This document shows, in pieces, positions 46,001 through 57,393 of a DNA stretch of 64,000 nt. Each line of letters begins with the position of its first letter. The stretch's first letter is position 1. The stretch comes from Rhizophagus irregularis (lineage: Eukaryota; Glomeromycota; Glomeromycetes; Glomerales; Glomeraceae): NCBI RefSeq assembly GCF_026210795.1, contig NC_089445.1, positions 62,001 to 126,000 on the forward strand, in the 5' to 3' direction. The notes beneath the pieces were generated by a model that made no database searches, was not told the origin of the DNA, and was given only the letters and a program-made list of their open reading frames with translations. Both the position numbers and the translations under genes were made by a program.

Positions 46001-48686
46001 AATACCAGATGCAAGTTACTCACTTGTCTGAATCTGACTGCCACCTAATAACGAGAAGTATACGATCTGTTGTAAAGCACAAAGCAAATTTTTCTCGCTC
46101 TTTACCAAATCCTATTTTATTTTTATCTCAAGCCTTGGGCTTGATAAATTTATTTGCTCATCAACGACAATGTCATATTACTAATTTATTTTTAATGGCT
46201 AATTCTTCCTTTTCTTTTATTCAATCTCTTTTTATTTATAGATTGAGTTTGATTCAATATAATTTTTTAATTCCTATTTCTCCCCTTTTAATTAAGGATT
46301 GGTCTATATGGTCTTCTCTTTTTTCTTTTAAGAAAGATTATATCGCATGCACTATTGCTCTCTTATCCTCTACTCCTTTTCGTTTGCTTCATACTCAACT
46401 TTCGAAGCTTCCGAACCTGACTTTGATGGATGGACGCGTTCCTTATTTGAATGCATGACACCTAAAGCAGTTTAAAGTCTCTATTTCCCTATTTTGCGAA
46501 AACGGCATTTGTTTTATCTATCTCAGCTTGTTACTCCCCAAGGGACTCATTTAATTTCTTGGAAAGCCTACTATGACAATTTGGTTGGACGACGTGGCCC
46601 TGGCTGTATCCCTTATTGGTATAAAGATATCCAGCAAGCTACTACCATTCCTGACACCAACAATCGTTTGCTGAGCCAGTTCATTACTACGCCTACGATT
46701 GACTCTTCATTTTATGAATTGACTCCTTGCCTGTCCTCTCCTACCACTACGAAAAATTGGATTGTCACGTTAGACGACTACGGTTCTCCCATCTTTGGCA
46801 AACAACTTTTAGTTCAAGCAAGTCGTGGTACTTGTTCTATTGTTCACTGGGTCTCTCCTGATTGTGAATCTTCGCCTGGTGATCTCATTAGACTCTCTCC
46901 TTGCCCTAGTTGTGCTGCTCATACTCCTTTGCCTCCTTCCAAAAAACGGAATGCTGATTTAACCCTTTGTATGCCTACGGTTTCTCTACAACATTCGCTT
47001 ATTCTGCCCACCATCAATGAGCGCATTAGACGTAATACTTCTGTAGTATCCTCTCCTTTTACCTGGGCTGATATAGAAGATGGTGTCCGTCTTTATTATA
47101 GTCGATTGGATTTTGATTTTGACTCTCCTCCTGACAATATTGTTGAAGTTTCCGCTCCTCTTATCACTATTGAATCCTCAGCTGCTGCTGTTTTTGCAAA
47201 TTCGCCGTTGGTTGTGTCTTCAGACTCACGTTATAACTTTTTCACTGATGGGTCTCTTATTAATCTAGGCACTCCTAATGTTTCTATGGGCTGGTCTTGG
47301 ATGCAAATCGTACCTGATGCTGGTTTTCCTAATTCCATTGCTACTTATGCACATGGCATCATTCGAGATAATCCTTCTTCTTCTCGTGCTGAAGCTGCCG
47401 CTATTTACGCAGTTTTAACCATTTCTCCTCGCGACTCAGAAGTTACTATTTATACTGACTCGCAAACTGCCATTGATGGCCTTCGAAGTTGCTCTTCCTA
47501 TGTCTACTCAAATAGCCGTCTTTACTACAAAACAACAAATTTTGAGCTTTGGGCCATTATTGAACGAACTATCCTTACCAAGAATTTGACAGTTCTTCCT
47601 GTTAAAGTTAAAGCTCATTCTGGCAATTATTTGAACGATTTTGCTGACTCCCTGGCCAATACTGCCCATACCGCATCATCCAGTATTTTGATTTCTGGAA
47701 TGGACCTTGCCTCTGCCCATGATTTCGTCTTGACTTACGACAATGACGCCGTTTGTGAATCTAATCCACGACACCTTCTTAAACAGTATTATCAAACGCA
47801 GTTAATGCGTAATTTGTTAAAATTAACGCGATTTCACTTTATTTCTTTATTATTATCTAATATAGAATATATTGTCGACTGGGAACTTACTTGGTTTACC
47901 TTGAATTTCATGCCTTCTCATGATGCATCTTTTACTCTTGAGCATGCTTCAAGACACTTAACCTTTAAATTCAAACTTTTCTTGGACGACTTACCCACAT
48001 TGGAAAAGCTTAAGCGGACTCGACCAGACTTATACATGGACGAATTAACTTGCCGTTCTTGTATCGATCGTATGGAAGACCTGATGCACCTTTTTATGTG
48101 CAAAAAACGTCGTCTACCTATGCAACAAATTCTCCAATCTTATCAAAATCATTTGATTTCTAAAATGCAAGAAGCTGGAAAATTGGCTGATATTGATCCT
48201 ACTCCCTTTATTGCTAAACTCACTTCTTCTTTATGCTGGTCCTTTTCTTCTACAAATTGGTCCTCTTACGCCCTTGTCCGTGGTTGTTTACCTACACTTT
48301 TTATTAATATTTTAGTCGATTTGTCTATTCCAAGAATCTCTGCGATTAAGGTTATCGCTGCTATTCATAATAATTTTGTCCAAAAATTCAGAAAACGAAT
48401 TTGGAATCCGCGTTCTTATGAGAAAAGTAGATGGGAAAACGCGATGAATATTACTTATAAGTTGAAAACTACTCCGAAGCCTTCTAATTTGCCATTGTCA
48501 ACGTACATACCTTACTCATCTTTACCACCTCCGACCCTACACGATTCACGTGACTCCGGAACCGATTGGTTGAAGAACTCGATGAAATATGGTTTGCCTT
48601 GGTTTAATCACTTTTCGGGTTTTATGGGTCGTCTAACGGTGCTACTTAATAACAGCTTTTGCAGGATGGAGTGTCGATTTCTATAG
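43053..48686 (+). pseudogene. LINE ORF2: endonuclease, reverse transcriptase, RNase H; two frame breaks
   Basis: The ATG at 43053 lies 50 bp after ORF1. Endonuclease motifs: SFNVNGL, VCGDFNMHLDKY, RVDYVWS, then after a one-base frame change near 43830-43870 TSDHNPVITYYD. Reverse transcriptase: SQDISKAFDSVDL (motif A), IGIDQGEVISPLL (motif B) and FMDD (45595-45606). A second frame change near 46385 leads to SEPDFDGWTRSLFE, with TAA at 46473-46475 in the new frame. RNase H follows: FFTDGS (Asp codon at 47247), SSRAEAAAIYAVL, IYTDSQTAIDGL, KAHSGNYLNDFADSLAN. The catalytic residues I can see are retained, so the copy is only lightly damaged. Confidence 0.9.
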
Positions 48687-48962
48687 TGGGCGCGCTATTC
48701 GTTATTTTGTTAGCATAGTTGCTTCTACTTTGGTTGGAATATATCAAGGGGGAAGATCTGGGGAAATTTAGTGTAATGCGATTTTTCTTTTTTAGATTAA
48801 TTTTTTACTTTATTTTTTCTTAGGAGACTATATAGCTTTGTTTTTAGTTAGTTTTATTTTTATATTTTCTTTTTATTTTTTTTTGTAAATTGTAAAGTTC
48901 GAATAAATTTAATAAAGATAAAGGCTACTATGCCACGTTTGCCTGGTTTTTGACTAGTGTAC

Positions 48963-49429
48963 ACATCACTGACATCAGGTACCCGATATGTCACTGATAT
49001 ACACTGATCGAAATTTATGCTATCAGGTATATACCAGGCATCTATATATTGGTAAAAAGTGAAATATTTTGGCATAATTTCTTTATTTATTTAATAGATC
49101 GTAAGTTATAAGTTATTTATTTAATTCTATTATTACTTATTGTATGTCATATATATGACATACAGTACAGTAAAGGTATGCTCTGAAATCCATCAATCTG
49201 TATATCCGGTCATCCATCCAAAAATTGACCAGATTCAAATTGAATCTGTTCAATCTGATAATTTTTTATTATTATACCGAATTTTTTTTTCTTAAAACAA
49301 AGATTTTTATTTTTCAGATTTTAATTCAAGTCATAATATATTCATTAGTTTATAGTTTATTATATAGTAATGTGAAATATTTATTAATTTGAACCAAATA
49401 AAATTATTACGTTTGTTTAAAGTAAATCC
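48963..49429. other. Remnants of palindromic repeats, no gene
   Basis: 48996-49060 is a direct, diverged relative of 40414-40475 (ACTGATCGAAATTTATGCTA against ACTGGTCAAAATCTATGTTA), on the far side of the LINE. 49145-49165 is a small palindrome around TATATATGACATA. 49200-49260 has GATTGACC/AATCTG phrases also seen at 50210-50330. Confidence 0.4.
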
Positions 49430-50155
49430 ACTTCACACACTTACCTATATCCCAATAAAAAAGAAACGTTAGTACATTTTTTCAAAGTAAATTCTGAAAG
49501 AACTCCCCACACATTTATATCCCAAATAATCCAGGAAGCCGAAATCTACAAAAAGGAATAAAAAAAGAAATGTTAGTACGTTTCTTCAAAGTAAATTCCA
49601 AAAGAACACACTCTTACACACTTACCCAATATCTCAAAGAACCCGGAAAGCTAAAATCTAATAAAAAAGAATAAAAAAAGAAACATTAGTACGTTTCTTC
49701 AAAGTAAATTCCAAAAGAATCCACTCTCACACACTTATTTAATATCCCAAAGGTTTCTTTATTAATTTGATAGTTGTATGTTAAATCACTGTAATTAGTT
49801 TTTTATTTTTTATTTATTTATTGTTTATAAAAGAACCCAGGAATTTGAAATCTACAAAAAGAATAAAAAAAGAAACGTTAATACGTTTCTTTAAAGTAAA
49901 TTCCAAAAGAATCTATTCCATACACTTATCCAATATTCCAAATAATCCAAGAAGCTGAAGTCTACAAAAAAAGAATAAAGAGAAATGTTAGAAAATAAAT
50001 AAATAAAAAACAAAAAAGAAATGAAATTCTCTCCTTCTAACTTACTTTCAAGCCGAAATTCAGTTAGAAAGGCGTTCCCTAGAAAAACGAAGTAAAAAAA
50101 ACGTCCTAAGCCGTTTAAGCCGAATTCTGAAAGGTAAGACTGAAGGAAAATAAAA
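49430..50155 (-). repeat. Intron-like tandem array 5
   Basis: About five units of about 117 bp on the minus strand. Acceptors read CCTTTTTGTAG before the exon-like ATTTCGGCTTCCTGGATTAT. Branch-site inverted repeats are variants of GAAACGTACTAACATTTC. One donor is a perfect GTAAGTG (complement near 49625); others have decayed to ATAAGTG. One unit carries a 95-bp AT-rich insertion at about 49752-49845. Confidence 0.7.
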
Positions 50156-50527
50156 AATGAAAATTATTTTTTTTTTTAAAATAAAATAAAAAAAAATGGA
50201 TTATCTTAATAATCTGATCAATCCAGTCAATCTGGTCATATGTGTAACATCCAATCAATCCAGTATTATCCAACAGACCCATCCAGATTTTCTGAATTTT
50301 TCAACTAGATCCAAAATTTTAAATACCCAATCCAAAATATATCAAATTACTTATTCATAAGGCATATAATTATTCAAAGCCATTAATTATAGAAAAATTG
50401 AAAAAAAAGATGCTAATGCAGTATCCTTAACTTGTGATCTTTAGACGGGACGCAATTACCAAGGGTTTCTAGAAATAATTTGTTCATAAATTTCAACTTC
50501 ATGAAGTTATCCTTTCGGTTTAATATA
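50156..50527. other. Non-coding flank of the hAT relic
   Basis: Contains repeated AATCCAGTCAATCTGG / ATCCAATCAATCCAG phrases (50205-50300), which may be subterminal binding sites of the hAT element that follows. No gene. Confidence 0.4.
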
Positions 50528-50711
50528 CAGTCATCCTCCCATATAATCACACCCTTCGGAACCAAAAAAATGGTGTGACTATAAAAATTATATATGATAT
50601 GATTAAAGGGAAGGTTTTTTTAATAAGTTTATTAGTAACTTGGGATTAATGTAAATGTGCTTATAAGGGAGTTGTGATTATACAGGGGGTGACTATATGG
50701 GAGGACGACTG
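50528..50711. mobile_element. pogo/Tc1-type MITE with TA duplication
   Basis: 184 bp, ends CAGTCATCCTCCCATATAAT and CAGTCGTCCTCCCATATAGT, flanked by TA (50526-50527, 50712-50713). Same end type as the MITE at 6994, with different arms. It lies immediately upstream of the surviving hAT coding sequence. Confidence 0.8.
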
Positions 50712-50713
50712 TA

Positions 50714-52258
50714 TTTCATATTCCCATACAGCTGATCATATTGGTGATACATTACTTGCAGTGTTAGATGAATGGGAACTTCAGGATAAAACTTTTATGA
50801 TAACTATAGATAACGGTTTCAACATGCGAAAAGTTATCAAAGATTTGGAGTTGGCAGCAGATAATATAACGTGGCAGCCTTGTACAGCCTATGCGTTACA
50901 ACTTGTAGTCGAAAAAGGTCTGGCGTCTATTAAATCATTAATTAGTTGTGCTAAACGTCTTATTGATTTTTTTATAAGTCTGAAGTAATCAGAACATCTT
51001 GAAAAAATTCAAAAACAATTTATACAGCTGGCAAGTTTAAGTCAAATACAATATATTAAATTTTATTTTTAATTTTAATTATATTCTAACTTAAATTCAA
51101 TTTAAATATTAGAATTCCAATAGCTTCTCAAAGACCTTTATAGTAAATTAATTTTATTAAATTACATATAGTTTTATAATGTAATATCAAATTATAAATT
51201 ACGTAGTCTTTTTAATTTATATTATATAATTTAGGATGCAGAAAAAACAGCAAAATATTTAAGGCATGTTATTGCTGATATCCCAACCCATTGGAATTCC
51301 AGCTACTTAGCCTGGTGTCAACTTTTAAAGCTAATCTAGCTGAAGAAACTGATCAAGACTCAAAAAAGGATTCTCAAAGATTAACCAAAGTGATGCTAAT
51401 AAATGATGAATGGGACTTACTCCATGATTTAATTCCTATCTTAGGACCTGCAACCGAAGTAATAATTATTCTACTCATAGTATTATAAAACCTTTGATAA
51501 CTGAAATCATTAACAAGCTTAAACCTAATGAACCTAACGAAAATATAATGAATATTAATATCGAAAATTTGGAGGATGTCTTTATATAGAATGAAGATCA
51601 AGATAATCCAAATAATCCTAATAATGAAAAAAATACTAATAAACATCAAAAAAATATAGATTTAAATCAGCCCATGCAAACCTCAGAAGTTCTAAAAAAA
51701 GTAAAAGATACTTTATATCAAGCAATGCTCTTTTATTGGAAAAATGAACATAAAATATCATGCCTACCATCAATTCTTGATCCTCAGATTAAAAAGCTTG
51801 ATTTTGCACTATATGAAATAGAGCAAACTCTGAACTCTTTAAAAAATAAGTATAGGAAGATTAAACTTAGTATGTCATCACATTCACAGTCCTCTCCAAT
51901 CCCTACACCTGCTACAATTACCACTCCTTCTCTTAGTCCTATACCATCCTCTACACTTTATAAATCAACCCTTTTTGATATTTTTAATCATCCATCAACT
52001 GCTAATAACTGAAATGAACTTGATGAATATCTTGCTATTTCACAAATACCATTTAATATTGATCCTTTTTCCTGGTGGAAAATTAACAAAGAAAAATTCC
52101 CAATATTGAGTGAATTGGCACATGCTTATCTTTTAATATCAGCTACTTCAACTTCAAATGAGAGACTGTTTTCAGATTGTGGAAATTTAATGGGTCCTAA
52201 GAGAACACGTATCAGTCCAGAATTTTTTAAAAGAATAATGTTTTTGAAAAAAAATTAG
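50714..52258 (+). pseudogene. hAT transposase relic (Ac-like)
   Basis: Pieces of one transposase in several frames. Near 50730-50988: HIGDTLLAVLDEWELQDKTF, ITIDNGFNMRKVI (catalytic region) and a WQPCTAYALQLVVEKGL block where C-x2-H is expected. Near 51238-51340: KTAKYLRHVIADIPTHWNSS. Near 51360-51460: RLTKVMLINDEWDLLHDLIP and LGPATEV. 52040-52256: the dimerisation domain FSWWKINKEKFPILSELAHA followed by ATSTSNERLFSDCGN. Stops and frame changes separate all pieces and an AT-rich gap lies at 51050-51237. The N-terminal zinc finger is not found. Non-functional. Confidence 0.75.
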
Positions 52259-52259
52259 A

Positions 52260-52599
52260 ATATTTTGGATACAATTCACAAATCATTCTCACCAAAAAAT
52301 TAATATAATGTAATATATACAATTAATAAGATAATAAATACAAATTAACAATACAAATTTACAAAAAATAAAAGTTTTTTATTATTTGCATCCTGTGACT
52401 TGTATTACATTGTCAAATCTGATTATTACGGATTATACAATATATACGGATGAATTTTTTTTTGAACAAATAAGGATCTAAGTACAGATTCTATATTTTT
52501 GACCAAATGCAGATCAGATTATATCTTTAGTACCAGTACGGCATTTTGATAATCTAAACTTTGTCATACCGGTCGATCAATCTCTTTTTTTTAATTTTT
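52260..52599. other. Stretch after the hAT relic
   Basis: AT-rich, no gene. 52415-52560 has AATCTGATTATTACGGATT and CAGATCAGATTATATC phrases that may be the right subterminal region of the hAT relic. Confidence 0.4.
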
Positions 52600-53520
52600 T
52601 TTAAAAAAAATTTCATTATTTATTTTTTAGGTTTACCTCAATTTTTTTTAAGTCCGGACTTCCTGGACAAACCCAGACTTTGGAATGTAAGTTAAAAAAG
52701 GTGGAGGGATTTTTTTTAATATTAAAGAAACGTTACTAACGTTTCTTTCTCTACTTTTTTAGGTTGCCAGACTCCTTGGACTATCTCAAACTTTGAAATG
52801 TAAGTTGGAAAGGGGGGTAATTTTTTTTAATATTAAAGAAATATTACTAACGTTTCTTTCTCAATTTTTTTTAGGTTGCCGGACTCCTTGGACTATCCCA
52901 GACTTTAGAATGTAAGTTGGAAAGAGGGGAAAGAGAGGGATTTTTCTTAATATTAAAAAAATATTACTAACGTTTCTTTCTCTATTTTTTTTAGGTTGCC
53001 AACTTCTTGGATGAACCTAAACTTTGGAATGTAAGTTAAAATGGGGGAGGGATTTTTTTAATATTAAGGAAATGTTACTAACATTTCTTTCTCCATTTTT
53101 TTTAGGTTACTGGACTCCTTGAACTATCCTTGACTTTGGGATGTAAGTTGTAAAGTGATTCTTGTAGTTGAAAACATTACTAATGTACCCTTTCTTTTTT
53201 TTCTTTAGAAATGGATAATGATACAAACAGTAAGTTGAATGAATGAGGGAGATTTTTTTAAAATTGAAAATGTTTATTGATGCTTCCTTTTTTTGTATCT
53301 TTAAAGACTCTTGTTTGCGGCTATTAGATACTGTCATATTGGACTTTGTAATAGGACTAATAGTAAGTAGAATAGGAAGAAAGGAGGAGTTTTTTTAAAA
53401 ATTAAGAACATTAATAATGTTCCCTTTCTTTTTTTTATTATTTTTATTAGGAACATAGATTCTTGGATAATAATACAAACTGTAAATTGAGTGGATGAAG
53501 AAGATTCTAAATAAATATTT
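52600..53520 (+). repeat. Intron-like tandem array 6 (clearest copy)
   Basis: Exon-like blocks: 52631-52686, 52763-52799, 52875-52911, 52995-53030, 53106-53142, 53209-53229, then less regular ones. Intron-like segments: 52687-52762, 52800-52874, 52912-52994, 53031-53105, 53143-53208, 53230-53306. Every one of these begins GTAAGTT. The first four contain TTACTAAC about 25-30 nt before TTTTTTAG or TTTTTTTTAG. Four consecutive blocks are 36-37 nt and start GTTGCC or GTTACTGG. The unit is about 113 bp. The blocks are not a multiple of three, so a repeated coding exon is unlikely. Confidence 0.85.
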
Positions 53521-54305
53521 ATTATTGTGATATTACGTGATTTAACATGTTGACTGGTATATGCTTGATAAGTGACTAATAGGCTACTGATAGGTACCTG
53601 ATAGGTATCTGATTTGTGACCAATTAGTATATTTAAGTAGGGTTTTGTATTGTTTAAAGCGATAAAGAGGCAATGTAATTCTAGTATAAATAATATAAAT
53701 GCATTTTTATTAATTATAATAATTCGGTTAAAATCCATAGTCCAATCAGAATTTGTTATTGTAATTAGGTGATCACATGATTTCGGTATTTATATTTCGC
53801 ACTTTGTTTATTTTTTTTTCTTTCGTAAAAACCTTTCTCTTAAACTTTTTATTTAAAATAAACTCTTTACTTATTAGTTATTATAAAATGATATTATTGT
53901 TATTAATATATTTTTTTTTATTTTTATATTTAGAAATAAACAAAGGTATATTTTCATTATACTTGTTTTTTTTTTATATATATACATTTTCTATTTTCTA
54001 TTGACGTTCTAATACTTTTTTTCTTTTCTCCCACTAATGTTTTCTACCACTTAACATTTTCTATTAATATTAAATACTACTAATATGTTTTTATTAACAT
54101 CTCCTGTTAACATTTTCTATTTTACTAACTTTTCTTTCCTCCTACTAACATTTTTACTAATATTTTCTCTATTTACTACTAACATTTTTATTAACATTTC
54201 TATTTTATTTTCTCTTATTAATTAATATACTTACTAATATTTTCACTAATATTTCTTTTAAATAATAAACAGATATAACAAAAGCAAGCAAAAAGGTAAT
54301 TTTAT
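53521..54305. other. AT-rich stretch without recognised gene
   Basis: 53545-53635 has GACTGGTATATGC and CTGATAGGTA phrases like the CACTA-type MITE family, probably a fragment. 53990-54260 is a pyrimidine-rich run with ACTAATATTTTC/ACTAACATTTTT repeated ten or more times, perhaps decayed intron-like units. No gene. Confidence 0.4.
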
Positions 54306-54313
54306 TCTTTCAG

Positions 54314-56723
54314 CAAGGACGATGATTTCCTGTAATTTACAGAATACTGCAGAATTTTCCTTAAATGCATCCAATTACAAAACTGGCTTTTATTCACTGC
54401 AGAATATCTCAGAATTTACAAAATTGAGATTTTTAATAATAAATATCACAGAATCACATGATCATCATAGTTGTTCAACGAAAATTCAAGAGTATCGTTT
54501 CACTAATCACAATAATAGTAATAAAAGATGACTTTTTTTGACACGTTGATATATATTTCCTATAAACACGTCAAGAACAACTTTATAATTTTAAATTTTT
54601 TAACTATGGCGCCCTAACGTAAAAGAAAAGTTTCCATAAATACTCGTATGAATGAACATCCTGGTGTCTTTAGAGAAGATGGAGAAATTATGTTTTGTAA
54701 CTTTTGTGACCTTTCAATTGAATGGAAGTCGAAGTCTACTGTTGACGGACATTGTCTTTCAAAAGGACATATTAAAAAAAAGCAAGTTTATGAAAGTAAC
54801 GAACAGACAAAAAAACAACTCACCATTTCAACTGTTAATGCTGCGTTTGAGTCAAAAAAGGAAGTTATAAAAGATTTAATTGAAGCCTTTTCTCATGCAA
54901 ATATTCCCCTTGAAAAGGTTAATCACTTACTTCCTTTCTTTAAAAGTATCTTAAAGAAGGAGGTGCAATTCCTCAGACTCCTATACTTCATCAAGTACAT
55001 TTATCACGCGTTTTTAATAAATATTCTTCTTCACTTCAAACATATTTTAACCAAAAACCTGTAGCAATTATAATAGATGAAACCACAGATGATTGTTCAC
55101 AAAGTGTTGTTAACACTCTTTTTGCTTTTCGTCAACATACGAAGCTTGTTTCCGTTGATTTTTTGGAGTGTGTTAATAATTTAACAATGGTGGAACTCTT
55201 TTATCTATTTTGCCGAATTTTAATATTTCTTATACTTTACCAAGATTGTTTCTTTCAGATTCTGCAGCATATATGAAAAAGTGTTTTCAAGAAGCATTAA
55301 AACCAATAATGCCACAATTAATTCATTTGCCGTGTTATGCCCATATTATTAATCTAATCGGGTAAATATTAATTAAATTAATATTTTCATTTAATCTATT
55401 CATAATTATTATATATTTTTGCTAGTGATACTTGGCGAACCCTTTCAGATTTTAGTCTTTTAAAAACGTTTTTATCAAAAATCAAAGAAACATTTGTATA
55501 TACACCAGCACGTAAAGGTCATTACCTATCTCATCTTCGAATGCATGGAATTGAAAAGCCTTGCAAAATCTCACTACCAAATGCAACACGCTGGAATTCA
55601 TGGTTTAAAATGGTGTTTTATACTAAGGATCATATTGACTATTGGCCATCTTTTTATTATGAAGAACATGAAAGAGATAAAAATAATAAGTCAATCTCGA
55701 TAATTAATGAAATTTTACAAAATGAACAAAAAAAGGAATAATTACTATTTACATTAATTTTATTTCATGTTTTGCACAAGAATTTGTTCAGGATTTAAAA
55801 TTTTTTCAACAGCAAAACAAGCCGGTATTTCCATTTGTTGAAGGACGTCTTGAACAAATTACATCATATTTGGAAGGAAATCGTATGACACCAAATTTTG
55901 GACCTGATCTACATTCTCTTATTACATAACTTCGATTTAATCCTGAAGATTTTTACACTATTTTTTGATTAGCATTTAATTCTGCATATAAGAAATTTGA
56001 AGTGCATATTTCACAACACCCGGCATGCCCTTTATTTCGTGCTTCCCATATTTTTGATCCACTATATATAAAGATGGAAATTCAGATAGGAGATACTTCA
56101 CGTAATGATATTCATCGATATTCAGTAATTACAGAATTTGGTAATCCATCTGATGAGTTATTGCGGGAATGGGCAATTTATTGTGGATCAGTAGGTGAAA
56201 TAGTTGAGGAAAATATTGATCTTAATTTATATTGGGTGGGAATGCAAAAAATTTTACCAATTTTATCAAGTATTGCATTAGATTATATTTGGCTTCCAGT
56301 TTCTAGTTGTAGTGTAGAATGTAGTTTTTCTACGTATAATAACCTTTTAAATAATGACCGCCAAAAACCTTTCCTGCGAATCATTAAAGCAATTAACTAT
56401 GTTGTATTTTAATGGAGATGATTATTCGGATAATTAAATATTATACTTTAATAATTAATAGTAATAGTTTATTTTTGATAATAACAGTTTTTTTTCATGA
56501 AATTTATTCAAAATAATTAATAAAATACATTATTTTTTGGGGAAAAAAATTTTTTTTTTATTAGTGGGTCATAAAAAATGAGCACATGAAATTACAGAAT
56601 TGTGTATAAATCACAACAGAATTGTACAGAATGACCAAAAAAGGTTATCACATTATGCGACATAATTAGTCTTAATCACATACAGAATTTACCCTTAATC
56701 ACCGCAGAAAATCATCGTCCCTG
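54314..56723 (+). mobile_element. Second hAT family element, full length
   Basis: 2,410 bp. Ends CAAGGACGATGATTTCCTG and, in complement, CAGGGACGATGATTTTCTG. Flanked by TCTTTCAG (54306-54313) and ACTTTCAG (56724-56731), an 8-bp duplication with one difference. It holds a degraded transposase gene, and its subterminal regions contain repeated TACAGAATT/AATTCTGTA motifs. Confidence 0.85.
54648..56412 (+). pseudogene. hAT transposase with CGGBP1-like zinc finger, degraded
   Basis: N terminus: GEIMFCNFCDLSIEWKSKST..DGHCLSKGHIKKKQV, a C2H2 finger of the CGGBP1/hAT type. The frame changes near 54960 to GGAIPQTPILHQVHLSRVFN, then VAIIIDETTDDCSQSV (first catalytic Asp). Further shifts lead to LFLSDSAAYMKKCFQEALKP (second Asp) and LPCYAHIINLIG. 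An apparent intron (55362-55425, GTAAAT..CTAG) joins to DTWRTLSDFSLLK. Then KISLPNATRWNSWFKMV, a region with TAA and TGA stops near 55930-55970, and the dimerisation domain LNLYWVGMQKILPILSSIAL..WLPVSSCSVECSFSTYNNLL to the stop at 56412. Several frameshifts and stops; inactive. Confidence 0.75.
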
Positions 56724-56731
56724 ACTTTCAG

Positions 56732-57393
56732 TAGAACTTAACATATTACATAGTATAATTATGTTCAACTTTATTTAATTTTACGTAGCAGATAGTGTAA
56801 GATTTGTATTATTGCTTTTATGTAAATAAATTTATAAATTTTAATAAAATTGAATTTCATTTAACTCGAATTAAAATAAAAAATAAATCTATTAGTTAAA
56901 AATATAGTATATAGCTACTATCTGATATATGCCTGACATGATATTATAAATTACCAATATTTTACTACCCGATATATGTGTGTTAAATGTATGATATCTA
57001 TAATATATGTCACTAATATTTGACTATCTAATATATATATGTTAAATGTATAATATCTATAATATATGTTACTGATATTTGACTACCTAATATGTGTAAT
57101 ATGTGTATACGATATTTACATGATGTGTCACCATTTTTCTACATTTATACTACACATATCGGGTATCCAATATGTGTAGTATTGTTAAATATTATACATA
57201 TATATCACATATATTATACATATATCAGATACCTGATATGTACCCAATAGCCTCAATTTTGACCAGTGTAATTAAATATAAAACTAAAACTGATGTATTT
57301 GATTTCAAATTGACTTGAAAAACTATTGGTAAAGTTGATCTAATTACTTGGTAAAAAGGAAACTTTAAAGTTTTAACACCTGAATTATGTAAA
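56732..57393. other. AT-rich stretch with ATATATGT/GGGTA repeats
   Basis: 56930-57270 holds repeated TATGTCACTGATATTTGACTA and TACCCGATATGTG phrases ending in TTTTGACCAGTG (57258-57269), a degraded member of the CACTA-type MITE family at 40511. No gene. Confidence 0.45.

Larger units (their letters stand above)
40745..48943 (+). mobile_element. LINE (non-LTR retrotransposon, APE/RT/RNase H type)
   Basis: About 8.2 kb, flanked by a 15-bp target duplication TGGTTTTTGACTAGT (40730-40744 and 48944-48958). Contains ORF1 (nucleic-acid binding, zinc knuckle) and ORF2 (AP endonuclease, reverse transcriptase, RNase H), in the order of I/Tad-like LINEs. Both ORFs are broken. GC is visibly higher than the flanks. 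The 3' end lacks a poly(A) tail and finishes GGCTACTATGCCACGTTTGCC-like. Confidence 0.9.

Noticed and set aside
53990-54260. Repeated ACTAACATTTTT phrases as another intron-like array
   Set aside because: Donor and acceptor motifs are not in register; could be decayed units or simple pyrimidine-rich repeats, so not called.
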